A stretch of DNA of 64,000 nucleotides from Acestrorhynchus altus. Its lineage: Eukaryota > Chordata > Actinopteri > Characiformes > Acestrorhynchidae. This document shows, piece by piece, positions 44,940 through 56,799 of this stretch (positions within the stretch are counted from its first letter, which is position 1; the number at the start of each line of letters is the position of its first letter). The notes under the pieces are model-generated. The model saw only the letters and a list, made by a program, of their open reading frames with translations. It was not told the DNA's origin and made no database searches. Where the stretch lies: NCBI GenBank assembly GCA_034509495.1, contig CM067521.1, positions 25,577,818 through 25,641,817 on the forward strand, written 5' to 3'. The position numbers and the translations under genes were made by a program.

Positions 44940-45950
44940 ACGTGTTTTGTTGATTTTGAGCATCTTGTGAGCGAAGTGTACATGACTGGTTGTAAGGTTT
45001 AAGAAGTTCTTTTAGATGTTGTGGGGCTGAGACATTAAGTGACTTTATGAGCGAGAGTTATGAGCAATATTTTATATTCAATTCGTAATTTAATTGGACG
45101 GGATGAGAGAACGGGACTAATGTGATCACATTTCCGAGTTCTGGTGAGATGTTTTGGACTAACTGGAGCTTCTTTAATGATTTTCCTGAATTACCAGCCA
45201 GACTGGCATTGCAGTAGTCCAGCCTGAAGGTTATGAAGGCCTGCAGCAGTATCTCAGCATCTTTATGGGAAAGTTCTTAACTCATTTTGGGAGTTTTTTT
45301 ACTTCATTACTGATGTGTGTATCAAGTGAAAGGTCTGTGTCAAACACAACCCCTAGGATTTTTACGGTGGAGCTCGACGTGATTGAGAAAATATCTAGAT
45401 TATTGGAATATTGGATTTATTGGGCCCCAATATTAAAATCTCTTTCATTAGAATTTAGTAAAAGAAAGTTATGGGTCAAGTTATGGGTCATTTACTCAGC
45501 AGCAGCAAGTAAAGAGAGAACAGTAGTGGACCCAGGACGGACCCCTGAGGTCACTGTGGTGTGCTGAGAGTGTTTATTATTAACGTTAATACGTTGAAGG
45601 TGGTCTGTCAGATAGGACTGGAGCCAGTTAAGGGCTGATCCTTTCATTCCTACATGATTTTCTATCCTATCAGTCAGGACAGAATGATCAATAGAGTCAA
45701 ACGCAGCACTCAGATCCAATAGTACTAAAATAGCATTGAAATAGAGTGAAGCAGGCCATTAGTGACTTTAATAACGCTGGTTCAGTGCTGTGATTGGCTC
45801 TGAATCCGGACCGAAATAACTCATTGAATTATTATAGGGGAGGGAGGTGCACAGCTGTTCTAACACTGCTAAGGAGGGAAGGGGTGCTATTGGCCTATGA
45901 TTATTCAAAATTGCATTAATAATGGTGGATTTAAGTGGGCATGTATTCAT
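44940..45950 (-). pseudogene. Non-LTR retrotransposon (LINE) reverse transcriptase fragment
   Basis: On the minus strand, NHRPIAPLPSLAVLEQ (45768-45950) matches the NYRPISNLP..LE motif, and MDLSAAFDSIDHSVL (45492-45719) is the palm-domain LLDLSAAFDTIDH block, followed by LNWLQSYLTD and GVRPGST (usually GVPQGS). There is a frameshift between the two parts. The YADD box expected next is absent, consistent with an internal deletion. The remaining part down to about 44940 resembles the C-terminal half. L2/CR1/Rex-type clade is likely; clade assignment needs alignment. Confidence 0.8.
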
Positions 45951-46180
45951 ATCTCAGGATCAGAGTAACCTACAGACATATTACAGTAATCCAGCTCATA
46001 AAACAGACAAAATTCACTCCTTTCTGAATGAAACTGAATTAAATCCCAGGTTATAGCCACAGGTATGTTTACTAGTGCATGTTTACTGCTCTGTCCACAT
46101 GTACATGTCTTGGAAGAGAGATACATAAATAACAAAAACAATAATTGATTCAGGATTTTCTTTCATTTTATTTGAATGAC
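45950..46180 (+). repeat. Dispersed repeat, copy 2
   Basis: Same ordered blocks as 33855-34215: ATCTCAGGATCAGAGTAACC, GCATGTTTACTGCTCTG, and TTTCATTTTATTTGAATGAC. It directly adjoins the LINE fragment and may be part of a larger retroelement, but no coding part is visible in copy 1. Confidence 0.6.
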
Positions 46181-46884
46181 TTATTTAAATATCATTGTGA
46201 ATATAATCATTACAAGTCAATGATCACAATTCTTGCATTTTCAAGTTAAAAACACTCTGAATGATCCATTTCCAACAGGGTTTCTGAGATATAAAGGGGT
46301 TTTAGTTTGTTTTAGTTTTTTTTGATCATCTCATTTGTGTTCTTATTTACATCTCAAATGGAGACAAATTAGAGCAATAAAAATGACAATATCTGGTCTG
46401 TGTAATTGACTCCAATTAATACCTTTTTAATGATTTTGGTGAATAAAAGAACGTCAAACTATGAGAACATCCCTCAAAACCGGCCTGGAGTTTTAAACCA
46501 CGGCCCAGAAAGACTGGTCCTGTGCTCAGAAACGGGCTGAAGGGTCACACTACTGTTCTACTTCCATGCTGGTGTTGTAGCTGTGTTAAGAAGGGTCTTC
46601 TGTCCTAATAATGATGGTCCTGTCTTGGTCCTTTTCTGTTGATTGCTGGAATAAAGGCTGTGTTTCCACCTCTGCCCTGTAACATAAAGAGACTCTGCAT
46701 CCTTGGCTTGAACCTGGCAATTCCAGGCAATGCACAATGCCACCTGTAGCAGGTGTTTCTGTTAAAATGGCCAGTTTGTGTAGGCATGTGGTAGGAACAT
46801 GCAAAGTGGCAAGACAGACTATTTATTAATGAGAGCACTGAATGCTTTGTTTGTACCCTTTGCTGACACAGATATCTAGTCGCT
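46181..46884. other. Non-coding DNA
   Basis: No gene recognised. Short overlapping minus-strand frames near 46560-46900 lack domains. Confidence 0.4.
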
Positions 46885-46985
46885 GTAGATCCCTGGTCCT
46901 GGAGGCACCCTGACCCTGCATATTTAGAGCTTATTCTGCTCCCACCACACCTGAGAGGGGTGCCTCCAGGACCAGGGTTGAGGAA
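46885..46985. mobile_element. Complete small TIR element (hAT-like, about 100 bp)
   Basis: Inverted ends CCCTGGTCCTGGAGGCACCC and its complement GGGTGCCTCCAGGACCAGGG enclose a 45-base core with ACACCTGA. No coding capacity. Sequence related to fragments at 1018, 16533, 44036 and 48024. The hAT-like label rests on the CAGTG-type outer ends known for such families, which are only partly visible here. Confidence 0.65.
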
Positions 46986-46989
46986 TGCC

Positions 46990-47170
46990 AATACAGTAGG
47001 ACCAAGCATGGACTACAGGGGTATAAACCCTGCGAGCAGTGAGCTGTAGAAGTGTGGAATTGTGTTCTCTGGAATGGATGGAAAGTTGGGGAGGTCATCC
47101 AACATCTGACCTCACTAACACCCTTATTGCAGAGTACAATCAAATCCTGTACAGCAGCAGCATTTAAGGT
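46990..47170. mobile_element. Tc1-like non-autonomous element fragment
   Basis: GGGGTATAAACCCTGCGAGC, AGTGAGCTGTAGAAGTGTGG and CATCTGACCTCACTAACACC match the middle of the short Tc1-like family (compare 25018-25320). Termini missing. Confidence 0.55.
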
Positions 47171-48023
47171 GAAAGGGAAACTGAGATCTCAGGTTAGCAT
47201 TTGGAGGTTACTTTTTAAGGTGGAATGGAATAGAAAGGAACCGTGAGTCCAGTAGACATGCTCATATGAGTTACAGCAGCCTAGGAATGTCCAAATGACT
47301 CGGAAAGCTTAGGAATCTGGGACTGTATCTTCAAGGTGGACGTTCTTACTGGGTTACAGTACAAATGACTCCATTATTCTGCTTTGCCATTAAAGTGCTT
47401 TAAGTTATGCAGAGATTTTTGCTGCACAGATACAGAAACGACTGAATAGTCAGAGCTGTGTGAAATGACATAAACGGAGCTGCCAGGCAGCCGTACTACC
47501 CCGGTTTTAACAACACCCCTATTATTATTGTTGTTATTCCAGTAGCGCAGTGGGATTTCTTTAGCAAATCTTTTTCCCCATTAATGGTAATGTTATGGTG
47601 ATCAGTAGGAGAGCACTCGTCCTCCCTGCGCCACGTTGATGGCGAGTCCTAGCCTATCATGGATCTTCTTCACATTGAAGGCGGTGACCCTGTGGGAATT
47701 CCTTGAAAGCTTTGAGAGCAAAGCTACACATAAGCAGGATATTTGCTCATACATTTTTCTTTTCATGTAATACATTATAAAGAGTTCTGATAATGTCTTC
47801 TGTCTTATTATAGTAGTTTGTATTATTATGTGTTTCTAATAGTTCTTTGATGCCATAGAAAAACACTTTGGCTTCCATACGGAAGCGTGATTTTATAAGA
47901 GATGAAGGAAAACCTTTTGAATGTCTTTATTAAGCTTCACTCGATCTGAAGTTTCGTCCTTTAATGCCCTCACGTCTTTATTAAACACTGTTCTTCATAG
48001 TGCTGAAGATGTCTTCTTAAGGC
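47171..48023. other. Single-copy non-coding DNA
   Basis: Nothing recognised. Confidence 0.4.
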
Positions 48024-48075
48024 TCTCAACCTGGTCCTGGAGGCACCCCTCCCTGCATTTTTAAGTGCATTTTCA
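48024..48075 (+). mobile_element. hAT-like small element, one end
   Basis: CTCAACCTGGTCCTGGAGGC, then CACCCCTCCCTGCATTTTTAA. Only the left arm is visible. Confidence 0.5.
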
Positions 48076-48101
48076 CATCTGTTCATTGATTTTGGTCTCA
48101 A

Positions 48102-48428
48102 TCATTTAAGGATGGTTTGGATTGTTTTCACACTAAGAAAAGTGCATCAAAATGCATCGCCACAAATGTACCATGTGGGTATGTTCTCTGCACTGATTGG
48201 TCAGACCAGTAGTGGACCAATGGTGGAGAATGGTGGAGCTCCATCCAGAACTTTTGGGAAGAGTTTAGGAAGTGTGGATGAGTTGAATGCAACTGCAATG
48301 CTCCAGAATGCAGTAGACAGTCTTCCCTGGACAGTAGAGAGTTACTCCAACAAAAGCAGTCTCAACTGTTTTGTTTTTTGCAGAAGAAAGAAGTGTCCCA
48401 ATACTTTTGCCCATATAGGGTATAAGTG
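48102..48428 (-). mobile_element. Non-autonomous Tc1-like element
   Basis: The right end GTGTCCCAATACTTTTGCCC ATATAGGGTATA is the complement of the terminus at 4618. The body has GCAATGCTCCAGAATGCAGT and CTTCCCTGGACAGTAGAGAG. The left terminus is not clear. No transposase frame. Confidence 0.65.
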
Positions 48429-48658
48429 TTTTGGAGGAATGGCCACCTAATCAACTGTAACTGACTATACACAATATAATGTTAGGTTTTATCAAAGGTG
48501 GGCAGTTGAGACTGGAGGGCGGGGGGTGTGTGTCCATCTGCATTTTTAATTAGAGTAACTTGATTAAATATATTTTAATTATCTCCGTCTCAGTGGTGCT
48601 GTTGAGATGTCACATGACTCCTCCTTTTAATGTCTGCCATCTGTCTGGTTTCTCTTTA
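48429..48658. other. Short non-coding spacer
   Basis: Nothing recognised before the purine array. Confidence 0.4.
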
Positions 48659-49038
48659 AAAGAGAGAGAGAGAGAGAGAAAAGAGAGGGAGGGAGACAGA
48701 CAGAAAGAGAGAGAGGGGGAGGGAGAGAGAGAGACAGACAGACAGAGAGACAGACAGACAGAAAGAGAGGGAGGGAGGGAGAGAGTGAGAGAGAGATGGG
48801 GGGAGACAGAAAGAGAGAAAGGGAGGGAGGGAGACAGAGAGAAAGAAGGAGAGACAGACAGAGAGACAGACAGAGAGAGAGAGAGAGAGAGAGAGAAAAG
48901 AGGGAGGGAGACAGACAGACAGACAGAAAGAGAGAGAGAGAAAAGAGAGACAGACAGAGAAAGAGGGGGAGGGAGAGAGAGAGAGACAGACAGACAGAGA
49001 GACAGACAGACAGACAGACAGAAGGAGAGGGAGGGAGG

Positions 49039-49074
<36 letters not shown>

Positions 49075-49184
49075 AAAAGACAGAGAGAGACAGACAGACA
49101 AAAAGACAGACAGAGAAAGAGAGGGAGGGAGGGAGAGAGTGAGAGAGAGATGGGGGGAGACAGACAGAAAGAGAGAGAGAGAAA

Positions 49185-49215
<31 letters not shown>

Positions 49216-49237
49216 GAGAGAGAGAGACAGAGAGGAG
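48659..49237 (+). repeat. Large purine-rich GA/GACA/GGGA array
   Basis: About 580 bases contain only A, G and the C of GACAGACA words, apart from a few T. A module with GAGTGAGAGAGAGATGGGGG occurs at about 48783 and again at about 49137. All frames on both strands are open for 130-260 codons as a result (Arg/Glu-rich, Ser/Leu-rich); none is a gene. Confidence 0.95.
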
Positions 49238-50033
49238 TGCACTCCGTCACTGAGAAGGCCCTCTCCTCTCTACCCGCGCTGCTCTTCAGAGCGTCATGTG
49301 TCGCTGCTCTCTCTCCTCGTTTTTAATATTCTTGCCGTCTGTATTATAGAAGCAGTCTGATGACAAATTCACACAATTTCCTTCCTCAACCAAACGTCAT
49401 TAATCAGCCAAGACATGTTTGGTGCCTGAAGTTTGCTTCTTTATTCTGACAGAGATGATACTGCTGTTATATTCACTACCGGTCAGTTTTAGAACACCCG
49501 GTACGGTGTAGAGTACCGTCCTATAATAGATCGTATTATTTGTAAATACATTATAATTCATATTCCCGTCTGTATGATAATTTATATAAACATTTATATG
49601 ACTGTATAATATGTATATGTCTATAATTAGACTGCTGTTCATTTGTTTGTCACTCTAACACACCACACACACTCACGCGACACTCGCACTCCATGATTCT
49701 CCTGGTGAATGAACAGGGCTGTAAACACGCTTCTTACCTTTAGAACTTTAGGCCAGTTTTATGGGATGTTCTCAGAGTTTGACCTACTTTTATAAAAGGT
49801 GTTTCTAGGAGACAGTCACACAAACCAGATAGTTATCTTCAGGAGATCCTCTGATTTATCTTCATATGAAAAATGTACTTGTGTCTACTGCATCTCTGTG
49901 GATCTCAGAGATCCTGTCTGAAATCGATCATCCAGAGTGTTCTGAAATGAAAATTCCAGAAGTACGATGATTTATTTGTAGTGATTAATAAAATTCATCC
50001 TGGATATCCCTTTTTACGTATGTTATTTCTATA
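49238..50033. other. Single-copy non-coding DNA with one TIR-like remnant
   Basis: CACTACCGGTCAGTTTTAGA at 49471-49490 looks like the terminus of a Tc1-type element but has no partner. 49800-49880 shares short blocks (CAGTCACACA, TTCAGGAGATC, TTATCTTCAT) with 38030-38100, a possible old dispersed repeat. Confidence 0.4.
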
Positions 50034-50845
50034 CAGAGCATCCAGACAGTTTTCAGAGCTTCACTTTTTCCACATTTTGTTTTGTTTCAGCTTTATTCCA
50101 AACTGGATTCATTTTCCCTCTAAATTCTACACACAAACCCCCTCAAATTTATGAAAAATAAAAACATAGAACATGTACATACGTTTTCACAGCCTTTGCA
50201 GACTCTCAGAATTGAGCTCAGATGCATCTCGTTTCCACTGATCATCCTTCAGATGTTTCTACAGCTTGATTGGACATCTGTAGTCAATTCAGTTGATTGG
50301 ACATGATTTGTAAAGACACACCTGTTTATATGAGGTCTGATTGTAGACAGTGCAGGTCAGAGACAAACCAAGACAAGAGTTCTAAGGAACTGTCTGTAGA
50401 TCTCAGAGACAGGACTGTATGGAGACACAGATCTGGAGAAGGTACAGAAACATTTCTGCTGCATTGAAGATCTCAATGATCACAATGGCTCCACCATCTG
50501 TAAATTGAAGAAGTTAGAACCACCAGGACTCTTCATAGAGCTGACCACCAGAGGTGAGTGATCGTGGAAGGAGGACCTTAGGGTGTAGCAGGAACTGGGG
50601 GACCAGTCAGGGTGGAGGGAAAGAGGACTGCAGTGATGTACAGAGACGTCCTTGACGAACCTGCTCCAGAGCGCTTTGGACCTCAGACTGGGACGAAGGT
50701 TCATCTTCCAACAGGACAACGACCCTGAACACAACCAAGATAACAAAGGAGTGTCTTCAGGCCAACTCTGTGAATGTCCTACAGTGTCCCAGCCAGAGCC
50801 CAGACTTACCGACTGAACATCTCTGGAGATCTAAAATTAATAGTA
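50034..50845 (+). mobile_element. Tc1-like element (family B), internally deleted and 3' truncated
   Basis: Starts after TA with CAGAGCATCCAGACAGTTTT, the outer TIR of the family at 42130, and continues into the leader and N-terminal coding part (GAACTGTCTGTAGATCTCAG). At about 50580 it jumps to GCAGGAACTGGGGGACCAGT, deep in the transposase, so several hundred bases were lost. The block CATCTTCCAACAGGACAACG (second catalytic Asp region) is kept. The end is lost after the final catalytic block. Confidence 0.85.
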
Positions 50846-51598
50846 GTTTGTCATCCAGTGATTCCTGGCTTCATCAGCCTTTGGTGCTCGTGTGCAGAAC
50901 TGAAGAAGTGAAACCGTGACATTTAGGATGACGTCCCTCTTTGCCAGGACACTTTTCTTTTCAGTGCCATTGAATCTGTCCCCTTTACACCTCTTTGGTT
51001 GAAGCAGTGCATTGCAGACTTAAGCTCATGCCTCCACGCACTGCACGCATGTGGACGCTGCTTCATTTGCACAGCGGCATTTTCCAGACTCCACACCTCA
51101 TAACTGTACACAGAGCTTCTCCGGCAGAGCTGCATAATGCAGGAGAGCTTCCATCAATTATGCAGCATTTATTCATACCACGGCGATACCTAATTGATTT
51201 GATTCTCTTTGCTTCATGTATTATTGAACAGACCGGGTCCTGCGTGTTTCCCTTGCCTCTGGTTGTTGCTGGCGGGCCAAGCTGTGTGTGTTTTTTCATC
51301 CCGGCCCCTGTCCGTCACAAGCCCGCTCCTGCTGTGAAAACCACCGTGTGTGATGGCGTTCCACTCTCCGGGTAGAAATCGGCCCTTCTTTTACTGCCTC
51401 TTCTCCTCCGATGCTGAATTACAGATACGCCAGGTTAGACGGCTAGAAACTGAGCAGCTGAAAACGTCTCTGTGACTGTGACACATCCCGAGTCGTGGCT
51501 GAATGAGGTGACTCTGTGTGGGGCGCTCACACCGCAGGCTGCCCTTCGACGTGGAGGTGCTGTGATAGAAAGCTACAGGTGACTGCTATAAACACCTG
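50846..51598. other. Single-copy non-coding DNA
   Basis: No gene recognised. A 126-codon plus frame at 50995-51375 has no known domain or splice support. Confidence 0.35.
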
Positions 51599-52385
51599 CA
51601 TTGTGAACTGCAGGAGATTTTGAGTGGGCTGTGTGGAGAGTGGGAGTGATGCTGAGAGTGGGAGTGATGCGGAGTGGTTTACATGGAGAGTGGGAGTGAT
51701 GCGGAGTGGTTTACATGGAGAGTGGGAGTGATGCGGAGTGGTTTACATGGAGAATGGGAGTGATGCAGGGAGTGGAGAATGGAAATGGAAGTGATGGAGA
51801 GAGTGAGAGGGATGCAGAGAGTGAAGAGTGATGCTGAGAGTGGGAGTGATACGGAGTGGTTTACATGGAGAGTGGGAGTGATGCAGGGAGTGGGTTACAT
51901 GGAGAGTGGGAGTGATGCAGGCAGTGGAGAATGAAAATGGGAGTGATGGAGAGAGTAGCAGTGATGCAGAGTGGTTTACATGGAGAGTGGGAGTGATGTG
52001 GAGTGGGTTACATGGAAAGTGGGAGTGATGCAGGGAGTGGGTTACATGGAGAGTGGGAGTGATGCAGGGAGTGGGTTACATGGAGAGTGGGAGTGATGCA
52101 GGGAGTGGAGAATGGAAATGGGAGTGATGCAGAGAGTAGGAGTGATGCGGAGTGGTTTACAGGGAGAGTGGGAGTGATGCAGGGAGTGGAGAATGGAAAT
52201 GGGAGTGATGGTGAGAGTGAGAGTGATGAAGAGAGGGATGCAGAGAGTAGAGAGTAATGCGAAGAGTGATGGAGAGAGTGAGAGTGATGAAGAGAGTGAT
52301 GCAGTGAGTGGAGAATGGAAATGAGAGTGATGGAGAGAGTGCAGAGTGATGCGAAGAGTGATGCAGAGAGTGGAGAGGAGGTGCA
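51599..52385 (+). repeat. Complex minisatellite of about 32 bp (GAGAGTGGGAGTGATGC)
   Basis: Units GTTTACATGGAGAGTGGGAG TGATGCGGAGTG recur, with variants that replace the TTTACATGG part by AGAATGGAAATGG. The array becomes more degenerate to the right, with GAGAGTGATG submodules. It shows nested periodicities of about 16 and 32 bases. Confidence 0.9.
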
Positions 52386-52736
52386 GAACGTAATTAGATT
52401 TTAGAAGCCTGCAGTTGTTGTTGTCGTTATTTAAAAGTAAGGACGCAGTTACGAACTTAAACAATGAATGAAATTTGTGGTGAATTATTTCTATTTCTTC
52501 AGACTGGATTCAGAAGCTGAATTAACAATGTACAAACAATGTCAACATTGTATAAATGAAGTTACATCCACTGAACTTAACGTTACACCTGTACAGTTAC
52601 ATAAAGGTCAGGTTAGTAAAGGCTGTAAAAACCACAGTTTCACTGTAACACTGTACGGTAGAGCCATGTTCACCGAATTCACAGCCCAATACATTTCAGC
52701 TGAATGACGATACACAGAAAAATACAGATATTACAC
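52386..52736. other. Single-copy non-coding DNA
   Basis: Nothing recognised. Confidence 0.4.
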
Positions 52737-52973
52737 ACCACTCCGTTTATATCCCGATATAGATATAAATATCGATATATCGCTCAGCCCGTATCCCGCT
52801 CTGTTTATATCCCGATATAGATATAAATATCGATATATCGCTCAGCCCGTATCCCGCTCTGTTTATATCCCGATATAGATATAAATATCGATATATCGCT
52901 CAGCCCGTATCCCGCTCTGTTTATATCTGATATAGATATAAATATCGATATATCGCTCAGCCCGTATCCCGCA
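52737..52973 (+). repeat. 58-bp tandem array, about four copies
   Basis: Unit starts at 52788, 52846, 52904 and 52961, with a partial copy before. Copies are nearly identical; the last is shorter by one base. Same unit and orientation as 2979-3080. Confidence 0.9.
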
Positions 52974-52979
52974 CAACAT

Positions 52980-53115
52980 CTTCAGTGGTCAGGACCCACA
53001 TAATAGCTGTGGTGGTCCTGTGTGGTCCTGACTATTGAAGATCAGGGTGAAAGCTGATCAGAATGGAGAGTGAACGTAGAAACACGGAGGTTGTCATAAT
53101 GTTACAGTTGATTGT
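52980..53115 (+). mobile_element. TIR element fragment (right part)
   Basis: GTGGTCCTGTGTGGTCCTGA, GAAGATCAGGGTGAAAGC and the right terminus GTCATAATGTTACAGTTGAT match the 4857-5398 element. The left half is absent; the fragment begins within a few bases of the end of the 58-bp array. Confidence 0.65.
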
Positions 53116-54144
53116 AAACCAGTAATACACATCAATCTCTGTTGATTAACAACATGCTGCTGCATAATATATGTACACTACCATTTTGGGTGTTTTTTAC
53201 TGTGTTTTTGTTGTAATTACCACCAGGGTCACTGGTTTCTGTCTTGTGGTGTGTTTAATCTCCCTCGGCTGCCTCCTCCAGAGCTACTTACAGCTTTCCT
53301 CTGTGTTCAGTTTGCGTTGACTTTGTCTGTGTTTGTTTTTTGGTTGTGTATTTGTGTACTTTGCTCTGGCTTTATAACAATGAAACTATTCACCTCAGAC
53401 AAACATCGCACCTCTTCTGTTCTGAGAACATTAAGCAGCTTCTTTTGTTATGGTGGTCAGGTTTCCTGGTGTAGGCTCTTCAACCCCTTACCCAAGTCAC
53501 AGTGATTTGTATCTGCTTTGTGTTGCGTTCAGGCTGAGACACCTTGCTCTGAAAGCCTCTTTTTAAGGACGTTCGAGCCCAGACTCTACAGGATGTAAAC
53601 CACAGGTCTCTCTCAGTCAATCCTCAATTGCTATTTTAAAGCTTCTTCTCCCCAAAGAGCCCACTCCGCTCACCCCTGACTCCTGTTCAGAGAGAGTCCG
53701 AGAGAAGGGCTTTTTGTCTTGACCTTTAAAGGTGAGCGGCCAGTGTGTTGCTTCCTTTCTGACCGCTGGAGTCAATGGGTTGTGTGTGTATGTGTGTCAA
53801 AATGATGAAAACTGTATCAAGGCAATGTGCTACATGTGAGGCTGGGTTCCATCTGGTTTGCTTTATCTTGGAATATCAATTTTCCAATAACATTCATATT
53901 GAACAGATGCCACTTAATGTCCTGCTGCTGTAGCACAGATGTCACAGTTCTGATTTGCCAGTCTTTCCCGAGTTTGTCGTTCTCTTTGACAGGTTTCTTG
54001 ACCTTCTAGATCTCATCTTGACATCCACAGTTCCCCTGAACCCCCACTGCCTGCTATAGAGACTACAAGCTAAAACACAGAACTGCTCTTATAGCCGTCC
54101 CTTGTTTTGTGGACATTGTTTACTTTGATTCTCTGATATACACC
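53116..54144. other. Single-copy non-coding DNA
   Basis: No gene recognised. Confidence 0.4.
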
Positions 54145-54300
54145 AGTCTCACTGTCCACTGTATCAGACACTCCTACCGAGTGTCTCCACCTTGTAGATG
54201 TAAAGTCAGAGACAGAAGCTCATCTGTTTCTGCACAGTTTGTGTTGGTCGTCCTCTAGTCCTTCATCAGTGCTCACAGGACGCTGATCCGCTCACACTGT
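54145..54300. mobile_element. TIR element fragment (inner part)
   Basis: CACTCCTACCGAGTGTCTCC, CCTTGTAGATGTAAAGTCAG and GTCCTTCATCAGTGCTCACA match complements of segments at 44166-44230 and 43990-44035. No termini. Confidence 0.6.
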
Positions 54301-56329
54301 TTCTGAAGGGAGGGTCGTGTTGTGGTTATTGGTGGTGAATTGCTCACAGACCTTAATCAGGGGTGGAACTGAATACCGAGGGCCCTGCCCTTCTCTTTTC
54401 GTTGCTGGGCCCCCAAACCAAGTCCATCATTCCCACCCTCCTACATTGGGGAGGTCTGGACAAATAGTTGTACCCATGGCCAAAGGCGCTTCACCCCTAT
54501 GCATAATTAATTTAGCACCGTTGGATACCAACTTCAGCATTGAACTACATCAGCTTCACCTTAGTCTTGTTATAGTGATTAATAATAGCTACTCAGTGAG
54601 TGTTAAGACACTGCCATTACGCAAGCTTCAGTGTTACACACCAGTCAATGCATACACGCAACCCAGAAAATCAGAATTGGCAAGCAGTAGTGTTTATCAG
54701 CATCCTGAGAATTCACGATGTCGAGCCTCGTCAAGCCTTGTCAGTGCATGTTGCATTTTCTTGCCTGCTGCTCAATGGGTTAAGTGTATTCAGGGGTAGG
54801 AGAGCCCTCTAAGGGAAAGAATTGGACAAGTGTGTAGCATGGTAGAGCAGCTCCGATCCTGCGCCTGTGTTCTGGGCCCAAAGGAGGTTAAGCTCAAGCG
54901 CTCGGCAGCTTGAGCTGCAGCTTGCCTCCAGAGGCACTTCCTCGGCTCGGGGTCAGGAGGTTTTCAGCGGAGGACGGCGAGCAGGCAGGGGTAGGGCCTT
55001 CATATCAAAACCTTTTCCTTATCCCCATGTGTTTTACAGGGAGATGAACATCCGCGCTGATTTGTGCCTTGCAATGGTAGGGAAAGAGATATCCATTTTA
55101 CAGTAACCGCCATCAGTGTATGACAGGGCTACTGAGGGATTTCTGTGAAGATTTAGGTTTTGTTTTCACTGCTGCAGCTCAAAGCTGCTGTCAAGAAACC
55201 CGTCTGACATCCACACTAATAAATTCCCTGCCTCATTTCTCGCGTAGGCTGAAATTCCACCTAGAACTAGCCTTTGGTTCCAGTAATTCCATGATACTCT
55301 CCCATTTAAACCTACAGGTCATTGACTGCTACTAAAGCTGTGTGAGTCATCGCTGACATTGAAATGGACTAGCTCACTAATACTAAGTCCCATTCAGCGG
55401 ACTGATGTATGCCTGGGAGTGTGTGATGATGCCATCTCAGCATGAGGCAGAGTGGATGGTAGTGTCAATGGCAAAGCTACAAAGGCGATCCGCTCGGTCT
55501 CTACTGCCTGCTGTCCAACCCTCGTTCATTTCCCTCTAATCCGATTCAATACAAAGCCATCCAGTCCCACAGTCATGTCAACAAACTGGACGCTCCTCCA
55601 CCTTCTCTCAATGTACACAAGAGTGGATGGATGTAGAGAGAGAGATAGCGAAGAACGAGAGAGCGAGAATGACTCTTACTGTTAGTGGTTGCTATCTGAT
55701 GGTCACGCTGGAATGGATTAGGGAATCTTCTGGGAGTAGAGCACATGTTCGAAAACGATGGACGTCCACAGCCTGAGCTTGTCTGTCTGCCAGGGGACAT
55801 GAAAGACTATCGCCCAATCCTTTAAACCGGACACAACTGCTCAGAATTTACCGGATACGTGCGGAGCCGTTATCCAGCCAGGAAAACCACACCACAGGAC
55901 CAGAGGATCGCATTTTCAGCTTAACAGCATCTGTGCCTTTTGCATCCGTTCATCTTTTTTTTGCTTTGCCAATTTCTGAAGTATGTCTTCAGAGTGTTTG
56001 TGTGTGATTTTTCATTCTTTAAGCATCTGCACGTGTGTCGAAGCAAGGCTTGTTCCAAACGGCTGACAGCAACACTTTGTCCCACCACCAGGAATTTCCC
56101 GTGACTCCTAATTAGTGCTGTGAACTTTCTCAGGTGAAGGACGAATGCAGTCACTCCCTGTTGGTGTTCACTGATTTACTCTCTCAATCCAGATTCCAAT
56201 ATTGGAATGCAGAGTATCGTCCAATACCAAGTACCTAATATCTAACATCAGTGTGTACCGTAGAGTCTTCATTACAAAGGAATGCTCTGGTATCAGACTT
56301 ATCAGGCGGTTACTGTAAATAATTTTTGA
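54301..56329. other. Single-copy non-coding DNA
   Basis: No gene recognised. A 160-codon plus frame at 54317-54799 and several shorter ones lack domains and exon signals. Confidence 0.35.
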
Positions 56330-56560
56330 AACATGTATACGGTCCGTGTTAGGACTCCCCCCATCAGACACGATGCTCCCAACACTGAGGAGGGGAAGAT
56401 GAGCGCACACCTTCTCGGATACATGTGAAACCACCACCTCTTTTCCAAATGCCAACGTTGCATCATTGCTGGGCAGCCAGTGTGCTCCGAGGAAAGCACC
56501 AGGTCCCAAGCTCCAGTAGAACTGTTGAGTGTGTGAAGGAAACACCATCCTATGGCCAGT
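56330..56560 (-). mobile_element. Composite SINE-like repeat, part 1
   Basis: CCCCCATCAGACACGATGCT, GCATCATTGCTGGGCAGCCA and related blocks match the left half of the repeat at 20005-20520 in the same order and orientation. Confidence 0.5.
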
Positions 56561-56613
56561 TTTGCTTTTTCAGACTCTGGCTGCTGATGGCTCTTTTCCA
56601 GAGCGAGGTTATT

Positions 56614-56765
56614 CACATTACAGAGGAGGGCCACATTACAGGGGAGGGCCACATTACAGGGGAGGGCCACATTAGAGAGGAGGGCCACATTAGAGAGGAG
56701 GGCCACATTAGAGAGGAGGGCCACATTACAGAGGAGGGCCACATTACAGAGGAGGGCCACATTAG
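56614..56765 (+). repeat. 18-bp minisatellite, perfect spacing
   Basis: CACATTA anchors occur at 56614, 56632, 56650, 56668, 56686, 56704, 56722, 56740 and 56758, exactly 18 bases apart. The unit is CACATTACAGAGGAGGGC. The array keeps a 207-codon plus frame open (His-Ile-Thr-Glu-Glu-Gly repeats), most likely by chance of period. Confidence 0.95.
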
Positions 56766-56799
56766 TGTAGAACAACATTGGTGTTGTCCAGACTGGGAA

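Noticed and set aside
48560..49360. 266-codon Arg/Glu-rich frame and its minus-strand Ser/Leu shadows
   Set aside because: Produced by the GA/GACA array; all frames are open, with no start or splice support.
51599..52385. CRISPR-like spaced repeats
   Set aside because: Spacing and unit variation are those of a eukaryotic minisatellite; the context is vertebrate and no cas genes exist.
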